Source of the DNA: Campylobacter pinnipediorum subsp. pinnipediorum
Lineage (GTDB): Bacteria; Campylobacterota; Campylobacteria; Campylobacterales; Campylobacteraceae
NCBI RefSeq assembly: GCF_002021925.1
Contig: NZ_CP012546.1
Location: forward strand, 682,001-746,000
DNA: 64,000 nt
Direction: 5' to 3'
Shown: in pieces, positions 34,783 through 44,095 of the stretch
How the letters are laid out: each line of letters starts with the position of its first letter
Numbering within the stretch: the stretch's first letter is position 1
Made by a program: the position numbers and the translations under genes
The notes under the pieces: generated by a model
Seen by the model: only the letters and a program-made list of their open reading frames with translations
What the model was told of the DNA's origin: nothing
Database searches by the model: none

Positions 34783-35285
34783 TTTTTGTCTTTCTTTGAG
34801 TTTTTCCTAGCTCCCCTTGTACTCATCAAGGCTCTTTCGTAAAACAGCAAAAGTGTTATAGAAACTCCAACTCCAAGTGCTAACGCTACAGAAATTGTAG
34901 TTAGTGCATTATCAAAAAACAATACCAAATGTTTTGACTTTATAGTAACATCATCGTTTTTTATAAATAAGAATAATGCCAATATACTTTTATAGGCATA
35001 AATTCCGGGTATCATAGGGAGTAGGGCTGGAAATGCTATGATTTCAGCTGGAACCTTAAGTCTAAATGCAAAAAACATTCCTAGTATACCTGCTAAAAAA
35101 GATGCAATAAGAGTTGCTAGTGATATATTTAAAATATCATTATGCAAAATGAGATACCTAAAAGAGTGCGCTATGGCAGCTATAAATGCTGATATAAGAA
35201 GTGTATTTTTTGGTGGCGAACTTACATATGCAAATCCAAATCCGGCAATAGCAGCAAATACTGCATCAAGTATAAAATTATACAT
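34779..35285 (-). CDS. Threonine/serine exporter, small subunit (DUF3815)
   Basis: A 168-residue membrane protein with about five hydrophobic segments. The segment FPALLPMIPGIYAYKSILALF contains the MIPG motif of ThrE C-terminal (DUF3815) proteins. In Corynebacterium ThrE, both halves are one protein that exports threonine and serine. Here they are split into this small subunit and the larger one encoded just upstream (35278-36057, 8-nt overlap). The pair probably forms one transporter. A basic tail (STRGARKNSKKDKK) faces the cytoplasm by the positive-inside rule. Substrate is inferred from family only. Confidence 0.85.
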   Translation of the reverse strand: MYNFILDAVFAAIAGFGFAYVSSPPKNTLLISAFIAAIAHSFRYLILHNDILNISLATLIASFLAGILGMFFAFRLKVPAEIIAFPALLPMIPGIYAYKSILALFLFIKNDDVTIKSKHLVLFFDNALTTISVALALGVGVSITLLLFYERALMSTRGARKNSKKDKK

Positions 35286-36057
35286 TTAATAACTTTATAC
35301 TTGATATGGATAGTGTTATGTATATTCCTATTGCTATACATACTATCAAAAGTCCTGTGTTTATAGCTTTTGCTAGACCAATTAATACATTGCTATTTAG
35401 TATATCAAATGTTGAGTTTATGAGCATAACACCCGGCATTAGATATAATACGCTTGAGCCTATGGCTATATCAGGTGTCGCAGAAAAACCAAAATATATT
35501 CCAAGATATGCTACAAATGATGATATAAATGCTGCCATTAGATGTTGTAATTTTATATTTAATCTTATTTTTGTTGTTAAATGTCTAAAAATAAATCCAA
35601 TAAAAGTAGACACAAAAACAACAAACATACTTCCTATATCGCCTCCAAATAATTTACAAAATGCAGCATTAGCAAGACTTATAAATAAGATAGTTTTTTT
35701 TATATGATTTTGTTTGAAATTTATTATTTCATTATAATTTTGTATTGCATCTTGTATACTTAAACACTCATCTTGTATTTGCCAACTAAGTGCACTAAGT
35801 TCAGAAATAAGCCTAAAACTTATAAAATGATTTGGTGTATCAATCACATAAGTTCTAAAATTAGAACTATTGCTATTGTCCGTTATACTTATACTAAAGT
35901 GCTTAGTTAATGCTGTAAGACTTACATTATATCCGTAAGACTTTGCTACCCTAGATACACATCTATCTACTCTTGCTGTATATGTTCCTATGCTTAGCAT
36001 TTTAGATGTGTATTCTATGAGAAACTTTGCTACTTCTTCTATATTAGGCTTATTCAT
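35278..36057 (-). CDS. Threonine/serine exporter, large subunit (DUF1212)
   Basis: This 259-residue protein has a cytoplasmic N-terminal domain (about 1-115) and about five membrane segments. It belongs to the ThrE N-terminal (DUF1212) family. The family features include VRCVSRVAKSYGYNV-like DRCVSRVAKSYGYNVSLTALTK and YLMPGVMLINSTFDIL in the membrane part. It overlaps the DUF3815 partner by 8 nt and follows glyS by 13 nt. The two together match a complete ThrE exporter. The transported amino acid is not shown by sequence. Confidence 0.87.
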   Translation of the reverse strand: MNKPNIEEVAKFLIEYTSKMLSIGTYTARVDRCVSRVAKSYGYNVSLTALTKHFSISITDNSNSSNFRTYVIDTPNHFISFRLISELSALSWQIQDECLSIQDAIQNYNEIINFKQNHIKKTILFISLANAAFCKLFGGDIGSMFVVFVSTFIGFIFRHLTTKIRLNIKLQHLMAAFISSFVAYLGIYFGFSATPDIAIGSSVLYLMPGVMLINSTFDILNSNVLIGLAKAINTGLLIVCIAIGIYITLSISSIKLLNV

Positions 36058-36070
36058 AATAAAATCTATA

Positions 36071-38098
36071 TTAAAAACTTATCTCTTTTATATCAGCTAT
36101 TTTTTTGAAAGCTAAATAAATTTGACCTATTAATGCTATTCTGTTATTTTTGATTTTTTCATCATCGGTGTTTATCATAACATTTTCAAAAAACTCATCA
36201 ATTTCTTGTTTTAAACCAAATAGCTCTCTTAATCTCTCTTCATATTTTTCTTCATTGCTATTTAAAGCTTTAAATTTATTATTTAGATTTTTTTCATATT
36301 GACTTTCAAATAATTCTTCTTTGACATCTTGTATTTTTGCATCTTTTATGATATTTGAAAGTCTTTTAAATGTAGAAAAATTATCTTTAAAACTAGGTTC
36401 ATTTGATATTATATGAAGTGCTTGTATAGCATTATAAAGTTTAACTATATCTCTATTTTTGCTATCTATACAACTTTTTATTATAGATGAGTTTGCATCA
36501 AAAAATGTATACAATCTATCAAGTATGAAATTTTCTAGTGTGTTTACATCAAAGTTATTGTAATTTTTTGCTATTTCATTTAAAATTTCTGATATATCAA
36601 ACTCCAAACCCTCGTTTAAAATTATTTTTATAACTCCGTTTGCTGCCCTTCTTAGTGCGTAAGGATCTTTTGTTCCTGTTGGAATTTTACCAACACTAAA
36701 AAGTCCAACCAAGCTATCAAGTTTATATGATAGTGCAACTATTGAGCTAAAAAGGGTACTAGGGCAATCCGCATTTTCGCCATCTGGTAGGTATTGTTCT
36801 TTTATAGCTATCACTATATCTTTATCTTCGCCTTTTTTTTCTGCATAGTAATGACCCATAATACCTTGAAGTTCTGTAAATTCATAAACCATACTGCTTG
36901 TCAAATCAGCCTTGCTTAGCATTACAGCTCTTGAAATTTTTTCTATATAGTTATTTCCAACTTCTTTAGCTAGTCTATTTTTGTATTTCTCTGCTAAAAT
37001 TTTAGCTATTTTTTCCTCTCTAAGTTCTTTATCGTATAGCGTTCCTAGCTCTTTTAGGTATGTTATATTTTTTAGTTTATCAGGTGTAAAAGGTGCTTGC
37101 AAGTCGCTTTTCCAAAAGAACATTGCATCGCTAAGCCTAGCTCTTAAAACTTTTTCGTTACCTTTTATTATTAGTGATTTTTCTTCATTTAATGAGTTGC
37201 TTACAACTATAAATTTATTTTCTAATTTTGAGTTTTTAAATACAGGAAAATATCTCTGATTTTCTTTCATAGATGTTATTATAACTTCTTTTGGAATATC
37301 TAAAAACTCACTTTCAAATTGACCAAGCAAAGCTGTTGGGTATTCTGTGATAGCTACAACTTCACTTAGTAAGTCTTCATCAACCTCAATGCTTATATTA
37401 TTTTCTTTTTCAAGTGCTTCAAATTGTTTTCTTATAATGCTTTCTCTCTCGTCTTGGCTAAGGATAACACCTCTTTGTGTAGAGTTTTCAAAATATTGGT
37501 TTATATTTTCTATTTTTATTTTATCGTAGCTTATATCTCTGTGTGGATATGTTGAGTTTTCGCTTTTTATTCCAAATTTTGTAAACTCCAAAGACTCATT
37601 TCCTAAAAATACTAAAAATGATCTTATAGGTCTTATAAACTCAAACTCCCCATTGCCCCAACGCATAGATTTTCCAAAGCTTAGACTAAGTAGAAATTTT
37701 TCTATCATGTCTGGTAAAATTTCTTTTACATCTTTTCCTGATACTTGTTTTTGATAGTGAAGCACCTCTTTACCATTTATATTTTTAAAACTAAGTTCAC
37801 TTTCTTGTATCTCACATTTTTTTGCAAAACTAATAGCCGCTGGTGTAAATTTACCATCTTTTATAGCTATATGTTTTGGTGCTCCTATAAACTCTACATT
37901 GCTATCATCTTGTTTTTGCTTGAAATTTTTATGAGATAAAACAAGCCTTCTTGGGGTATAGAAAAAATCAAATTCGCTTTTTAAATTATACTCATCTAAC
38001 ACCTTTTGCCATTTTGTTTTTATGTTTGGCAACTCTTTTAAAAATGGTATTGCTGGAAGTTCTTCAACTCCTATTTCTATCAAAAGTTCTTTATTCAT
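36071..38098 (-). CDS. glyS: Glycyl-tRNA synthetase beta subunit
   Basis: The beta subunit of the alpha2beta2 bacterial GlyRS, 675 residues. The start MNKELLIEIGVEELPA is a family hallmark. FFYTPRRLVL, KSMRWGNGEFEFIRPIRSFL and YPTALLGQFESEFLDIPKEV follow, then the HD-like region with KADLTSSMVYEFTELQGIMG and KDPYALRRAANGVIKI. A C-terminal anticodon-binding DALR-like domain comes last. The alpha subunit GlyQ is not in this window. The ATG lies in the end of a 47-aa membrane-protein gene (8-nt overlap). It is part of the bamD-to-thioesterase leftward cluster. Confidence 0.97.
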   Translation of the reverse strand: MNKELLIEIGVEELPAIPFLKELPNIKTKWQKVLDEYNLKSEFDFFYTPRRLVLSHKNFKQKQDDSNVEFIGAPKHIAIKDGKFTPAAISFAKKCEIQESELSFKNINGKEVLHYQKQVSGKDVKEILPDMIEKFLLSLSFGKSMRWGNGEFEFIRPIRSFLVFLGNESLEFTKFGIKSENSTYPHRDISYDKIKIENINQYFENSTQRGVILSQDERESIIRKQFEALEKENNISIEVDEDLLSEVVAITEYPTALLGQFESEFLDIPKEVIITSMKENQRYFPVFKNSKLENKFIVVSNSLNEEKSLIIKGNEKVLRARLSDAMFFWKSDLQAPFTPDKLKNITYLKELGTLYDKELREEKIAKILAEKYKNRLAKEVGNNYIEKISRAVMLSKADLTSSMVYEFTELQGIMGHYYAEKKGEDKDIVIAIKEQYLPDGENADCPSTLFSSIVALSYKLDSLVGLFSVGKIPTGTKDPYALRRAANGVIKIILNEGLEFDISEILNEIAKNYNNFDVNTLENFILDRLYTFFDANSSIIKSCIDSKNRDIVKLYNAIQALHIISNEPSFKDNFSTFKRLSNIIKDAKIQDVKEELFESQYEKNLNNKFKALNSNEEKYEERLRELFGLKQEIDEFFENVMINTDDEKIKNNRIALIGQIYLAFKKIADIKEISF

Positions 38099-38234
38099 TT
38101 TTCTTTTTTTCCTCTTGTTTAATTTTTTTTCTTAATTCATCTTTTTTTGCTGTTTGAAGTATAACGCCTCTTATCATAAAAAACAAAAAGCCAACTAAAC
38201 AAATCACCATAAAAATATCTAAAAAATTTTTCAT
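38091..38234 (-). CDS. 47-aa single-pass membrane protein
   Basis: A short frame sits between the exonuclease/phosphatase gene and glyS. The ATG overlaps the upstream stop as ATGA (38231-38234) and its own stop overlaps the glyS start by 8 nt. The product begins MKNFLDIFMVICLVGFLFFM (one membrane segment, about 5-24), followed by a highly charged tail rich in Lys and Glu. The tight double overlap strongly suggests translation. I do not recognise a family. The layout (N-terminal anchor, cytoplasmic charged coiled tail) is that of small membrane regulators or scaffolds, but no function can be given. Confidence 0.7.
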   Translation of the reverse strand: MKNFLDIFMVICLVGFLFFMIRGVILQTAKKDELRKKIKQEEKKKNE

Positions 38235-39151
38235 TTCTTGCCTTTAAAAATATCTAAAAAATTACTCCAAGACCGACAAGCTTTATCTTTGTCTGTTGAA
38301 ATTTCAAATACCAAAGGTAGATGATCTGAGTATTTGTGTTCTTTATTTTCTGTTTTTGCAAAACCTTTATTATTTAATAAATTATTTTTAAAAACTTTAA
38401 AACTATCGCAAACATATATAAAATCATATTTTGTATCCATAAATTCAGGCGATAAAAGGATATGATCTATAGCTCTTTTTTTACCATAAGCCGCAAAACT
38501 ATATCTTTGTTTCGGTTCTATGAATTCCCAGAGGTTTATATAATTTTTTGTAATTTGTATGTCGTTTAGTATGGATTTTTTCCCATAAGGACTATTAAAA
38601 TCCCCAAGCACTATTGCATTTTTTTCATTTTCTAAAGCTACTCTTAGTGTTCTTTCTGCTTTTTTTTGAGATATTATTCCATTTTTCTTAAAAGCCGGAA
38701 AGTGATTTATAAAGATACTAAATATTTTTTTATCTTCTTCAAAACTAACTTTTAAAATATCTCTAGTCTTTACACCAGCTACACTAAATGATTTTGTTAA
38801 AATTGGTCTTATTTTTGATATTAGCCCAAGTCCAACAGGGGCATTTTTAGTTGTTTTGAAGTTTATAAATTTATAATCAGTACCTTTTATAAGCTCTTTT
38901 AAAACATCTTCATTTTCTATCTCTTGAAGTGCTATTATATCCGCATTTATTGATTTTATTACTTCTTTTATGTTTGCAAGTTTATGTTTGTATTTTTCAT
39001 CGCTCCATGATGATTTTCCTATTTTAAAATCTCTATATTCGTTGCCATTATTTTTGCCATCAAATAAATTTTCAACATTATAAGTAGCAATTTTTATAGT
39101 TTGTGCAAAAATAAAAATAGGTATAAAAAATATAAATATAAGTTTATTCAT
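38231..39151 (-). CDS. Exported endonuclease/exonuclease/phosphatase-family protein
   Basis: This 306-residue protein has a signal peptide (MNKLIFIFFIPIFIFA, about 16 residues) and an EEP domain like DNase I or sphingomyelinase. Metal and catalytic motifs are IATYNVENLFDG (Asn), ADIIALQEIENEDVL (Glu), IFINHFPAFKK (His), AIVLGDFNSPYGK (Asp-Asn pair) and KYSDHLPLVFEI (Asp-His). Substrate cannot be told: extracellular nuclease is plausible given export. It overlaps trmL by 4 nt and the 47-aa gene by 4 nt. Confidence 0.87.
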   Translation of the reverse strand: MNKLIFIFFIPIFIFAQTIKIATYNVENLFDGKNNGNEYRDFKIGKSSWSDEKYKHKLANIKEVIKSINADIIALQEIENEDVLKELIKGTDYKFINFKTTKNAPVGLGLISKIRPILTKSFSVAGVKTRDILKVSFEEDKKIFSIFINHFPAFKKNGIISQKKAERTLRVALENEKNAIVLGDFNSPYGKKSILNDIQITKNYINLWEFIEPKQRYSFAAYGKKRAIDHILLSPEFMDTKYDFIYVCDSFKVFKNNLLNNKGFAKTENKEHKYSDHLPLVFEISTDKDKACRSWSNFLDIFKGKK

Positions 39152-39627
39152 ATTTTCTCTCTAAAATCAAACTCATTTATGTTTTGTCTTATAGCTTCAT
39201 ATGCTATTATGCCCGTGCTTATTGCTAGATTTAAACTTCTTCCATTTTTACCCATAGGAATTGTTATTTTATTTTTTGGCATTATATCCATTAGGGTTGC
39301 TGGTAGTCCTGTGCTTTCTCCTCCAAAAAATATAAAATCACCAGTTTTAAAATTAGCTTCAAAGTAGTTATTGTTTGTTTTTGTTGTGGCGAAGAAAAAC
39401 CTATCTTTGAGCTTTATATTTTCTTCTAAAAACTCATTCAAGCTTTCCCAAATTTTAGGCTCTAGTATCTTCCAGTAATCAAGTCCAGCTCTTCTTACTG
39501 CCTTTTCGCTTAGGTCAAAAACAGTTGGTTTTATGATATGAAGCCTTAAATTTGCATTTACACACAGTCTTCCTATGGCTCCTGTGTTTTGAGGAATTTG
39601 TGGACTTACTAAGACTATATTAAACAT
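39148..39627 (-). CDS. trmL: tRNA (cytidine/uridine34-2'-O)-methyltransferase TrmL
   Basis: A 159-residue SPOUT methyltransferase that methylates the ribose at the wobble position of tRNA-Leu. It starts FNIVLVSPQIPQNTGAIGRL with the tRNA-binding NTG region. It continues with RRAGLDYWKIL and FGGESTGLP, then the knot region IPMGKNGRSLNLAISTGIIA, which forms the AdoMet site. It overlaps purU by one base at its start and the EEP gene by 4 nt at its end. The motifs and length are normal. Confidence 0.94.
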   Translation of the reverse strand: MFNIVLVSPQIPQNTGAIGRLCVNANLRLHIIKPTVFDLSEKAVRRAGLDYWKILEPKIWESLNEFLEENIKLKDRFFFATTKTNNNYFEANFKTGDFIFFGGESTGLPATLMDIMPKNKITIPMGKNGRSLNLAISTGIIAYEAIRQNINEFDFREKI

Positions 39628-40460
39628 TAAAAAACAATAACCTTATTTTCATTTATAAATAATCTATCTTCAAGTGCTAAATCCAACGCCTTTGCTAATA
39701 CATTTTTTTCACAAGCTCTACCTGCTTTTTGCATATCTTTCCAGCTCATTTCGTGGTTTATATTTATTACATCTTGAACTATTATTGGACCTTCGTCTAG
39801 ATTATCATTTACAAAATGAGCAGTTGCTCCTATTATTTTAACTCCTCTTTCAAAGGCTTGTTTATATGGATTTGCTCCTATAAAAGCTGGTAAAAACGAG
39901 TGATGTATGTTTATTATCTTGTTGTTATAGTTTTGGACAAAATTTGGAGTTAATATTCTCATATATTTTGCTAATACAACATAATCAAAATCATATTTTG
40001 CCATAATGTCTAATACTTTTTGTTCATGCTCTTCTCTGCTTAAATCATCAGCACTTACATACTCAAAAGGTATATTAAATCTTTCAACTAGACTTCTTAA
40101 AACTTCATGATTTGCAACAACTGAAACGATATTTGCATTTAGCTCCCCGCTATCAAATTTAATAAGCAAATCTCCCAAACAATGGCTCTCTTTTGTAGCA
40201 AGTATTATTATATTTTTTTTATTTTTGTGAGTGCAAGATATCTCAGCATTTTTTGGTAATACAGCCTCAAGGTTGCCTATAAATTCATCTATATTTATAT
40301 CTCCAATAAGTTCACTTCTCATAAAAAATGTATTATTTTCTTGATCTACAAACTCATTATTTGTTTGTATATTTAGCCTGTATTTAAAGACTATGTCAGA
40401 AATTCTATATATAAGTCCTTTTTCATCACTGCATTTTATTTTCAAAACATACTCTTGCAT
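39627..40460 (-). CDS. purU: Formyltetrahydrofolate deformylase PurU
   Basis: PurU hydrolyses 10-formyl-THF to formate and THF, balancing one-carbon pools. The 277-residue protein has an N-terminal ACT domain (about 1-75) that typically senses glycine or methionine. The formyltransferase domain follows, with YDFDYVVLAKYMRILTPNFV, the catalytic INIHHSFLPAFIGANPY and GATAHFVNDNLDEGPII. The HHSFLP and final Asp-Glu-Gly-Pro signature are complete. It is 31 nt downstream of lon on the minus strand and overlaps trmL by one base. Confidence 0.95.
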   Translation of the reverse strand: MQEYVLKIKCSDEKGLIYRISDIVFKYRLNIQTNNEFVDQENNTFFMRSELIGDINIDEFIGNLEAVLPKNAEISCTHKNKKNIIILATKESHCLGDLLIKFDSGELNANIVSVVANHEVLRSLVERFNIPFEYVSADDLSREEHEQKVLDIMAKYDFDYVVLAKYMRILTPNFVQNYNNKIINIHHSFLPAFIGANPYKQAFERGVKIIGATAHFVNDNLDEGPIIVQDVININHEMSWKDMQKAGRACEKNVLAKALDLALEDRLFINENKVIVF

Positions 40461-40491
40461 ATTTTTTCCTTTAACTTTTAAAATCTACTCG

Positions 40492-42900
40492 CTATTTTAC
40501 AAGTGCATTTTTTAATACATCATCTATCATATCAACAGGAATGATTTTCATATCTTTTCTTACATCCTCTGGTATATCTTCCAAATCTCTTTCATAATTT
40601 TTTCTTGGTATTAGTGCTAGTTTTATGTCTGCTTTGTGTGCAGCTATAAGCTTTTCTTTTAACCCTCCTATAGGAAGCACTCTTCCGCTTAGTGTTATCT
40701 CGCCAGTCATTGCTACATCGTGTCTTACTTTTATGTCTGTAAGTATAGATGCTATTGCTGTTACCATTGTTATACCGGCGCTTGGACCATCTTTTGGCGT
40801 AGCACCTTCAGGAACGTGCAAATGCAGATCAAATCTCCTATACACATCGCTAGGCTCAAGCTTTCTTTTATCGTCATCAAATTTAGGAATTATACTCATT
40901 GGCACTTTTATTTTTTTATTGTCTATAAGAACCTTAACAACACTAAATGCTATCTGTGCGCTTTCTTTCATAACATCGCCAAGCTGCCCTGTTATTTGCA
41001 TATTTCCTTTGCCTTGTAAGCGAATAGCCTCTATCCTAAGCACGTCTCCACCAACACTAGTCCAAGCTAGACCATTTACTTGACCTATTTTATCTTTTTT
41101 GTCTGCTTGTTCTATCTCAAATACTTTCTTTTCTAAAAATTCTTTTAGGTTTTTAGAATTTACTGTTATTTTTCCTTGGTTATCTGTAAGTATTTTTTTT
41201 GCTACTTTTCTTAGTATATCCGCTATTTTCCTACGTAAATTTCTAACTCCACTCTCTCTTGTGTATTCTGAAATCATCATTGCTATCGCATCTTTGGTTA
41301 TATTTACATCAACAGGTTTTAGTCCATGCTTTTTAAGCTCTTGTGGTATTAAATATTTTTTTGCTATCTCAAATTTTTCTTGAGGCGTGTATGAGCTAAG
41401 ATGTATAAACTCCATCCTATCGCGAAGTGGAGCAGGTATCATGCTTATATCGTTTGCAGTAGCTATAAAAATAACCTTGCTTAGGTCTATATTGAAGTTA
41501 AGATAATAATCTCTAAATTTATTATTTTGTTCAGGGTCTAATATCTCAAGTAAGACAGCCGTAGGATCCCCGCGGTAGCTTCTTCCTACTTTATCTATCT
41601 CATCTAATACAATAACAGGATTCATTTGTTTGGCTTCTATAAGTCCTTGAACTATACGACCAGGCATAGCACCTATATATGTTCTTCTGTGTCCCCTTAG
41701 TTCATTCACATCTTCAAGTCCGCCTAGAGCTATTCTTACCAACTCTCTTTTAAGCGCTTTTGCTATTGAGTTTGCCAAGCTTGTTTTTCCAACTCCTGGA
41801 GGTCCAGCAAAGCAAAGTATAGCTCCATTGTTAGCCTTTTCATCTACGCCTCTAAGTTCTAATAACTCTCTTAAAGCAAAGTATTCTTCTATTCTTTCTT
41901 TTGGTTTTTCTAAGCTATGATGATCTGCATTTAGTCTTTTTGATACTTCTATTATTGATGATTTTTTCTTAGATACATTTTCAAATGGAACCTCAAGAGT
42001 CCAGTCAAGATAGCTCTGTATTGTGTTTGCATCGGCAGAGTCTTGGTGCATACGAGACAGTTTTTCTATCTGTTTTTTTATCTCTTTATACGCATCTTCA
42101 CCCATAAATTTCTTTTTGTTTTCTAGTTTTTTCTTATATTCTTCTATCTCTTCATCTCGGCTAGTGTCGCTTCCCAGTTCTGCTTGAATTTGTTTTAATT
42201 GCTCTTTTAGAAAATACTCTTTATTGTGCTTATCAATTTTTGAGTGAACTTTGTTTTTTATCTCTTTTTGAAGTTTATTTGCCTCTATCTCTTCTATGAT
42301 ATAGTCTATAAGTTTTAAAAGTCTTTGCTCTAAATCCTCTTCTATAAAAAAACTATAAGCTACTTGTTTTTTTAATCTTAAAGCACTAGAAATCAAGTCG
42401 CATACCCTTATAGGCTCTACACTTTCTTCTATAGTTTTAAGCAAGTCAGGTGGAAAAAGATGGCTTATAGCGCTTAGTTCTCTAGCTTTTTCTCTTAAAA
42501 CGACAAGTAAAGCTTCTGTCTTAGCTGTGGATGGTTTTATTATGTTTAGCTTATCTACTAATGCTACTAATGGACTAGTGCTTGTTTGATTGATTATCTT
42601 TGCTTTATCTACCCCTTGAAAAAGAATCTTTACACGACCATCTGGCAAAGGAACTTTTCTCATTATAGTTCCTAATACTCCAGTGTCATATATGCTGTTA
42701 AAATTTCTTTCGCCATCTTGATTTGGTTTTGATGAAACAACTAGTATTGATGTTTCGTTTTGCATGGCTAGTTCAAGTGCTCTTAAGTTTTCTTCATCAC
42801 TTAAAAAAAGTGGAGTTATCATAAATGGATATAAAAATAACTCATCCTCAACTATAATTGGAATTTCTGTCGGTAAAAATTTATTTTCATCTAATTGCAA
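40492..42900 (-). CDS. lon: ATP-dependent protease Lon
   Basis: Lon is the soluble AAA+ serine protease that degrades damaged and regulatory proteins. The 802-residue protein has the N-terminal substrate domain (about 1-200), a coiled region, and an AAA+ module with Walker [13 protein letters not shown] (about 365) and Walker [13 protein letters not shown]. The protease domain carries catalytic Ser in [11 protein letters not shown] (about 703) and Lys in [13 protein letters not shown] (about 746). It follows bamD by 9 nt. The arrangement lon-bamD next to fliW matches my memory of C. jejuni Cj1073c-Cj1075. It is unusual only in sharing a likely transcript with an outer-membrane assembly gene. 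Confidence 0.98.
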   Translation of the reverse strand: MQLDENKFLPTEIPIIVEDELFLYPFMITPLFLSDEENLRALELAMQNETSILVVSSKPNQDGERNFNSIYDTGVLGTIMRKVPLPDGRVKILFQGVDKAKIINQTSTSPLVALVDKLNIIKPSTAKTEALLVVLREKARELSAISHLFPPDLLKTIEESVEPIRVCDLISSALRLKKQVAYSFFIEEDLEQRLLKLIDYIIEEIEANKLQKEIKNKVHSKIDKHNKEYFLKEQLKQIQAELGSDTSRDEEIEEYKKKLENKKKFMGEDAYKEIKKQIEKLSRMHQDSADANTIQSYLDWTLEVPFENVSKKKSSIIEVSKRLNADHHSLEKPKERIEEYFALRELLELRGVDEKANNGAILCFAGPPGVGKTSLANSIAKALKRELVRIALGGLEDVNELRGHRRTYIGAMPGRIVQGLIEAKQMNPVIVLDEIDKVGRSYRGDPTAVLLEILDPEQNNKFRDYYLNFNIDLSKVIFIATANDISMIPAPLRDRMEFIHLSSYTPQEKFEIAKKYLIPQELKKHGLKPVDVNITKDAIAMMISEYTRESGVRNLRRKIADILRKVAKKILTDNQGKITVNSKNLKEFLEKKVFEIEQADKKDKIGQVNGLAWTSVGGDVLRIEAIRLQGKGNMQITGQLGDVMKESAQIAFSVVKVLIDNKKIKVPMSIIPKFDDDKRKLEPSDVYRRFDLHLHVPEGATPKDGPSAGITMVTAIASILTDIKVRHDVAMTGEITLSGRVLPIGGLKEKLIAAHKADIKLALIPRKNYERDLEDIPEDVRKDMKIIPVDMIDDVLKNALVK

Positions 42901-42909
42901 AGGGCACTC

Positions 42910-43557
42910 CTAATTAAATATTCTTCTATACCAAGGACGTTCTGGATTTAAAATTTTTGCATCGTTTAGAGGAGATTGCTTAAGTTTTTCTTTATATATC
43001 TCTGCTGAAATATCTCTTCCTGTTCTTATGTATAGATTTGCTATTTCTTTATCTAAACTATAAATAGCTAGTTTAAACTTAACAAGCATTGTTTGCACTA
43101 AAGGTTTAAACTTTGTATTTGGATATAGATATAAAAATTTTTCTATAGAATTTATGCTATCTTGTATTAGTTTTTGATTCCTATTTGGTTGTAAAAATGA
43201 GTCAAAATTTGCTTTTATCTTTAAAAACTCCGCAAATTCTGTTTTTTCTGCATTATCCCCATATCTTTTTACATACTCATTGAGATAGAAGTTAGCAAGT
43301 AAATACTCTTCATTATTTGCATGAGCCTGAGATAGTATCATAAGTATTTGTTCTAGCAAAGGAGATGCCACATGTTCACTAGCCATAGATACATAATACT
43401 TATCAGCTAGCTCTAGCTCATTAGATTTTATATTTTCTAATATCTGTGAATACCACTCTTCTGGTGTGAGATTGTATAGTTTAGCTTGTTTATTAGAACA
43501 TCCTAAAAGCATCACAACTAAAAAAATTGATGCCAAAAACTTATAGATATTTATCAT
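42910..43557 (-). CDS. bamD: Outer membrane protein assembly factor BamD
   Basis: BamD is the essential lipoprotein partner of BamA in outer-membrane protein insertion. The 215-residue protein has a lipoprotein signal with lipobox VVMLLGC (Cys near residue 20). Tetratricopeptide-like helices follow: LTPEEWYSQILENIKSNELE, then AHANNEEYLLANFYLNEYVK and FLYLYPNTKF. It reads as a typical Campylobacter BamD, ending RPWYRRIFN. It is divergent from fliW (139 bases apart) and precedes lon by 9 nt. Confidence 0.92.
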   Translation of the reverse strand: MINIYKFLASIFLVVMLLGCSNKQAKLYNLTPEEWYSQILENIKSNELELADKYYVSMASEHVASPLLEQILMILSQAHANNEEYLLANFYLNEYVKRYGDNAEKTEFAEFLKIKANFDSFLQPNRNQKLIQDSINSIEKFLYLYPNTKFKPLVQTMLVKFKLAIYSLDKEIANLYIRTGRDISAEIYKEKLKQSPLNDAKILNPERPWYRRIFN

Positions 43558-43696
43558 TGTATTCCTTACGTAAATTAAAATAATTTGTTATTTTACATTG
43601 TTTGGGATTATTTTTATATAAATTTTTGCATATTTTTAGTTTTTTAATTAAAAAGATGATACAATGTTACAATTTTTATATCAAGGAGATTGAAAT

Positions 43697-44080
43697 ATGA
43701 TTTTTACTGTTAAAAGCCCTATACTAGGTTTTGAACATATAAAAACTATGGAGCTTATAGAGCTTGATAAGTTTTTTGTAAAACTCCAAAGCAAAGACGA
43801 TAATACATCTTTTACTATGATAAATCCTTATGCTTTAAGAAATTATGAATTTGATATTCCAACATACTACGAAGATCTTATGGATATCAAAAACAGCAGT
43901 GAGCTTAGAGTTTATAACATACTTGTGGTTGCTACACCTTTAGAGAAATCTACTGTAAATTTTATAGCTCCTATAGTTTGTAATATGGACAATATGACAC
44001 TTTCTCAGATAGTTCTTGATGTTGTGTCTTATCCTGATTACAAACAAGCTGAGGTTATAGAAAGCTTTATACAAAAATAG
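43697..44080 (+). CDS. fliW: Flagellar assembly factor FliW
   Basis: FliW binds flagellin and antagonises CsrA, coupling flagellin translation to filament assembly. The 127-residue protein shows the family outline: [20 protein letters not shown] at the start, [17 protein letters not shown] and [21 protein letters not shown] strong AAGGAG stands 7 nt before the ATG. It lies between divergent bamD and the large exported protein. In C. jejuni I recall proC next, then the pseudopilin gene ctsT; here proC is absent and the 1079-aa gene occupies the place. Cotranscription with the downstream genes is possible (15-nt gap). Confidence 0.94.
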   Translation: MIFTVKSPILGFEHIKTMELIELDKFFVKLQSKDDNTSFTMINPYALRNYEFDIPTYYEDLMDIKNSSELRVYNILVVATPLEKSTVNFIAPIVCNMDNMTLSQIVLDVVSYPDYKQAEVIESFIQK

Positions 44081-44095
44081 GAGATATTAAGTAAA

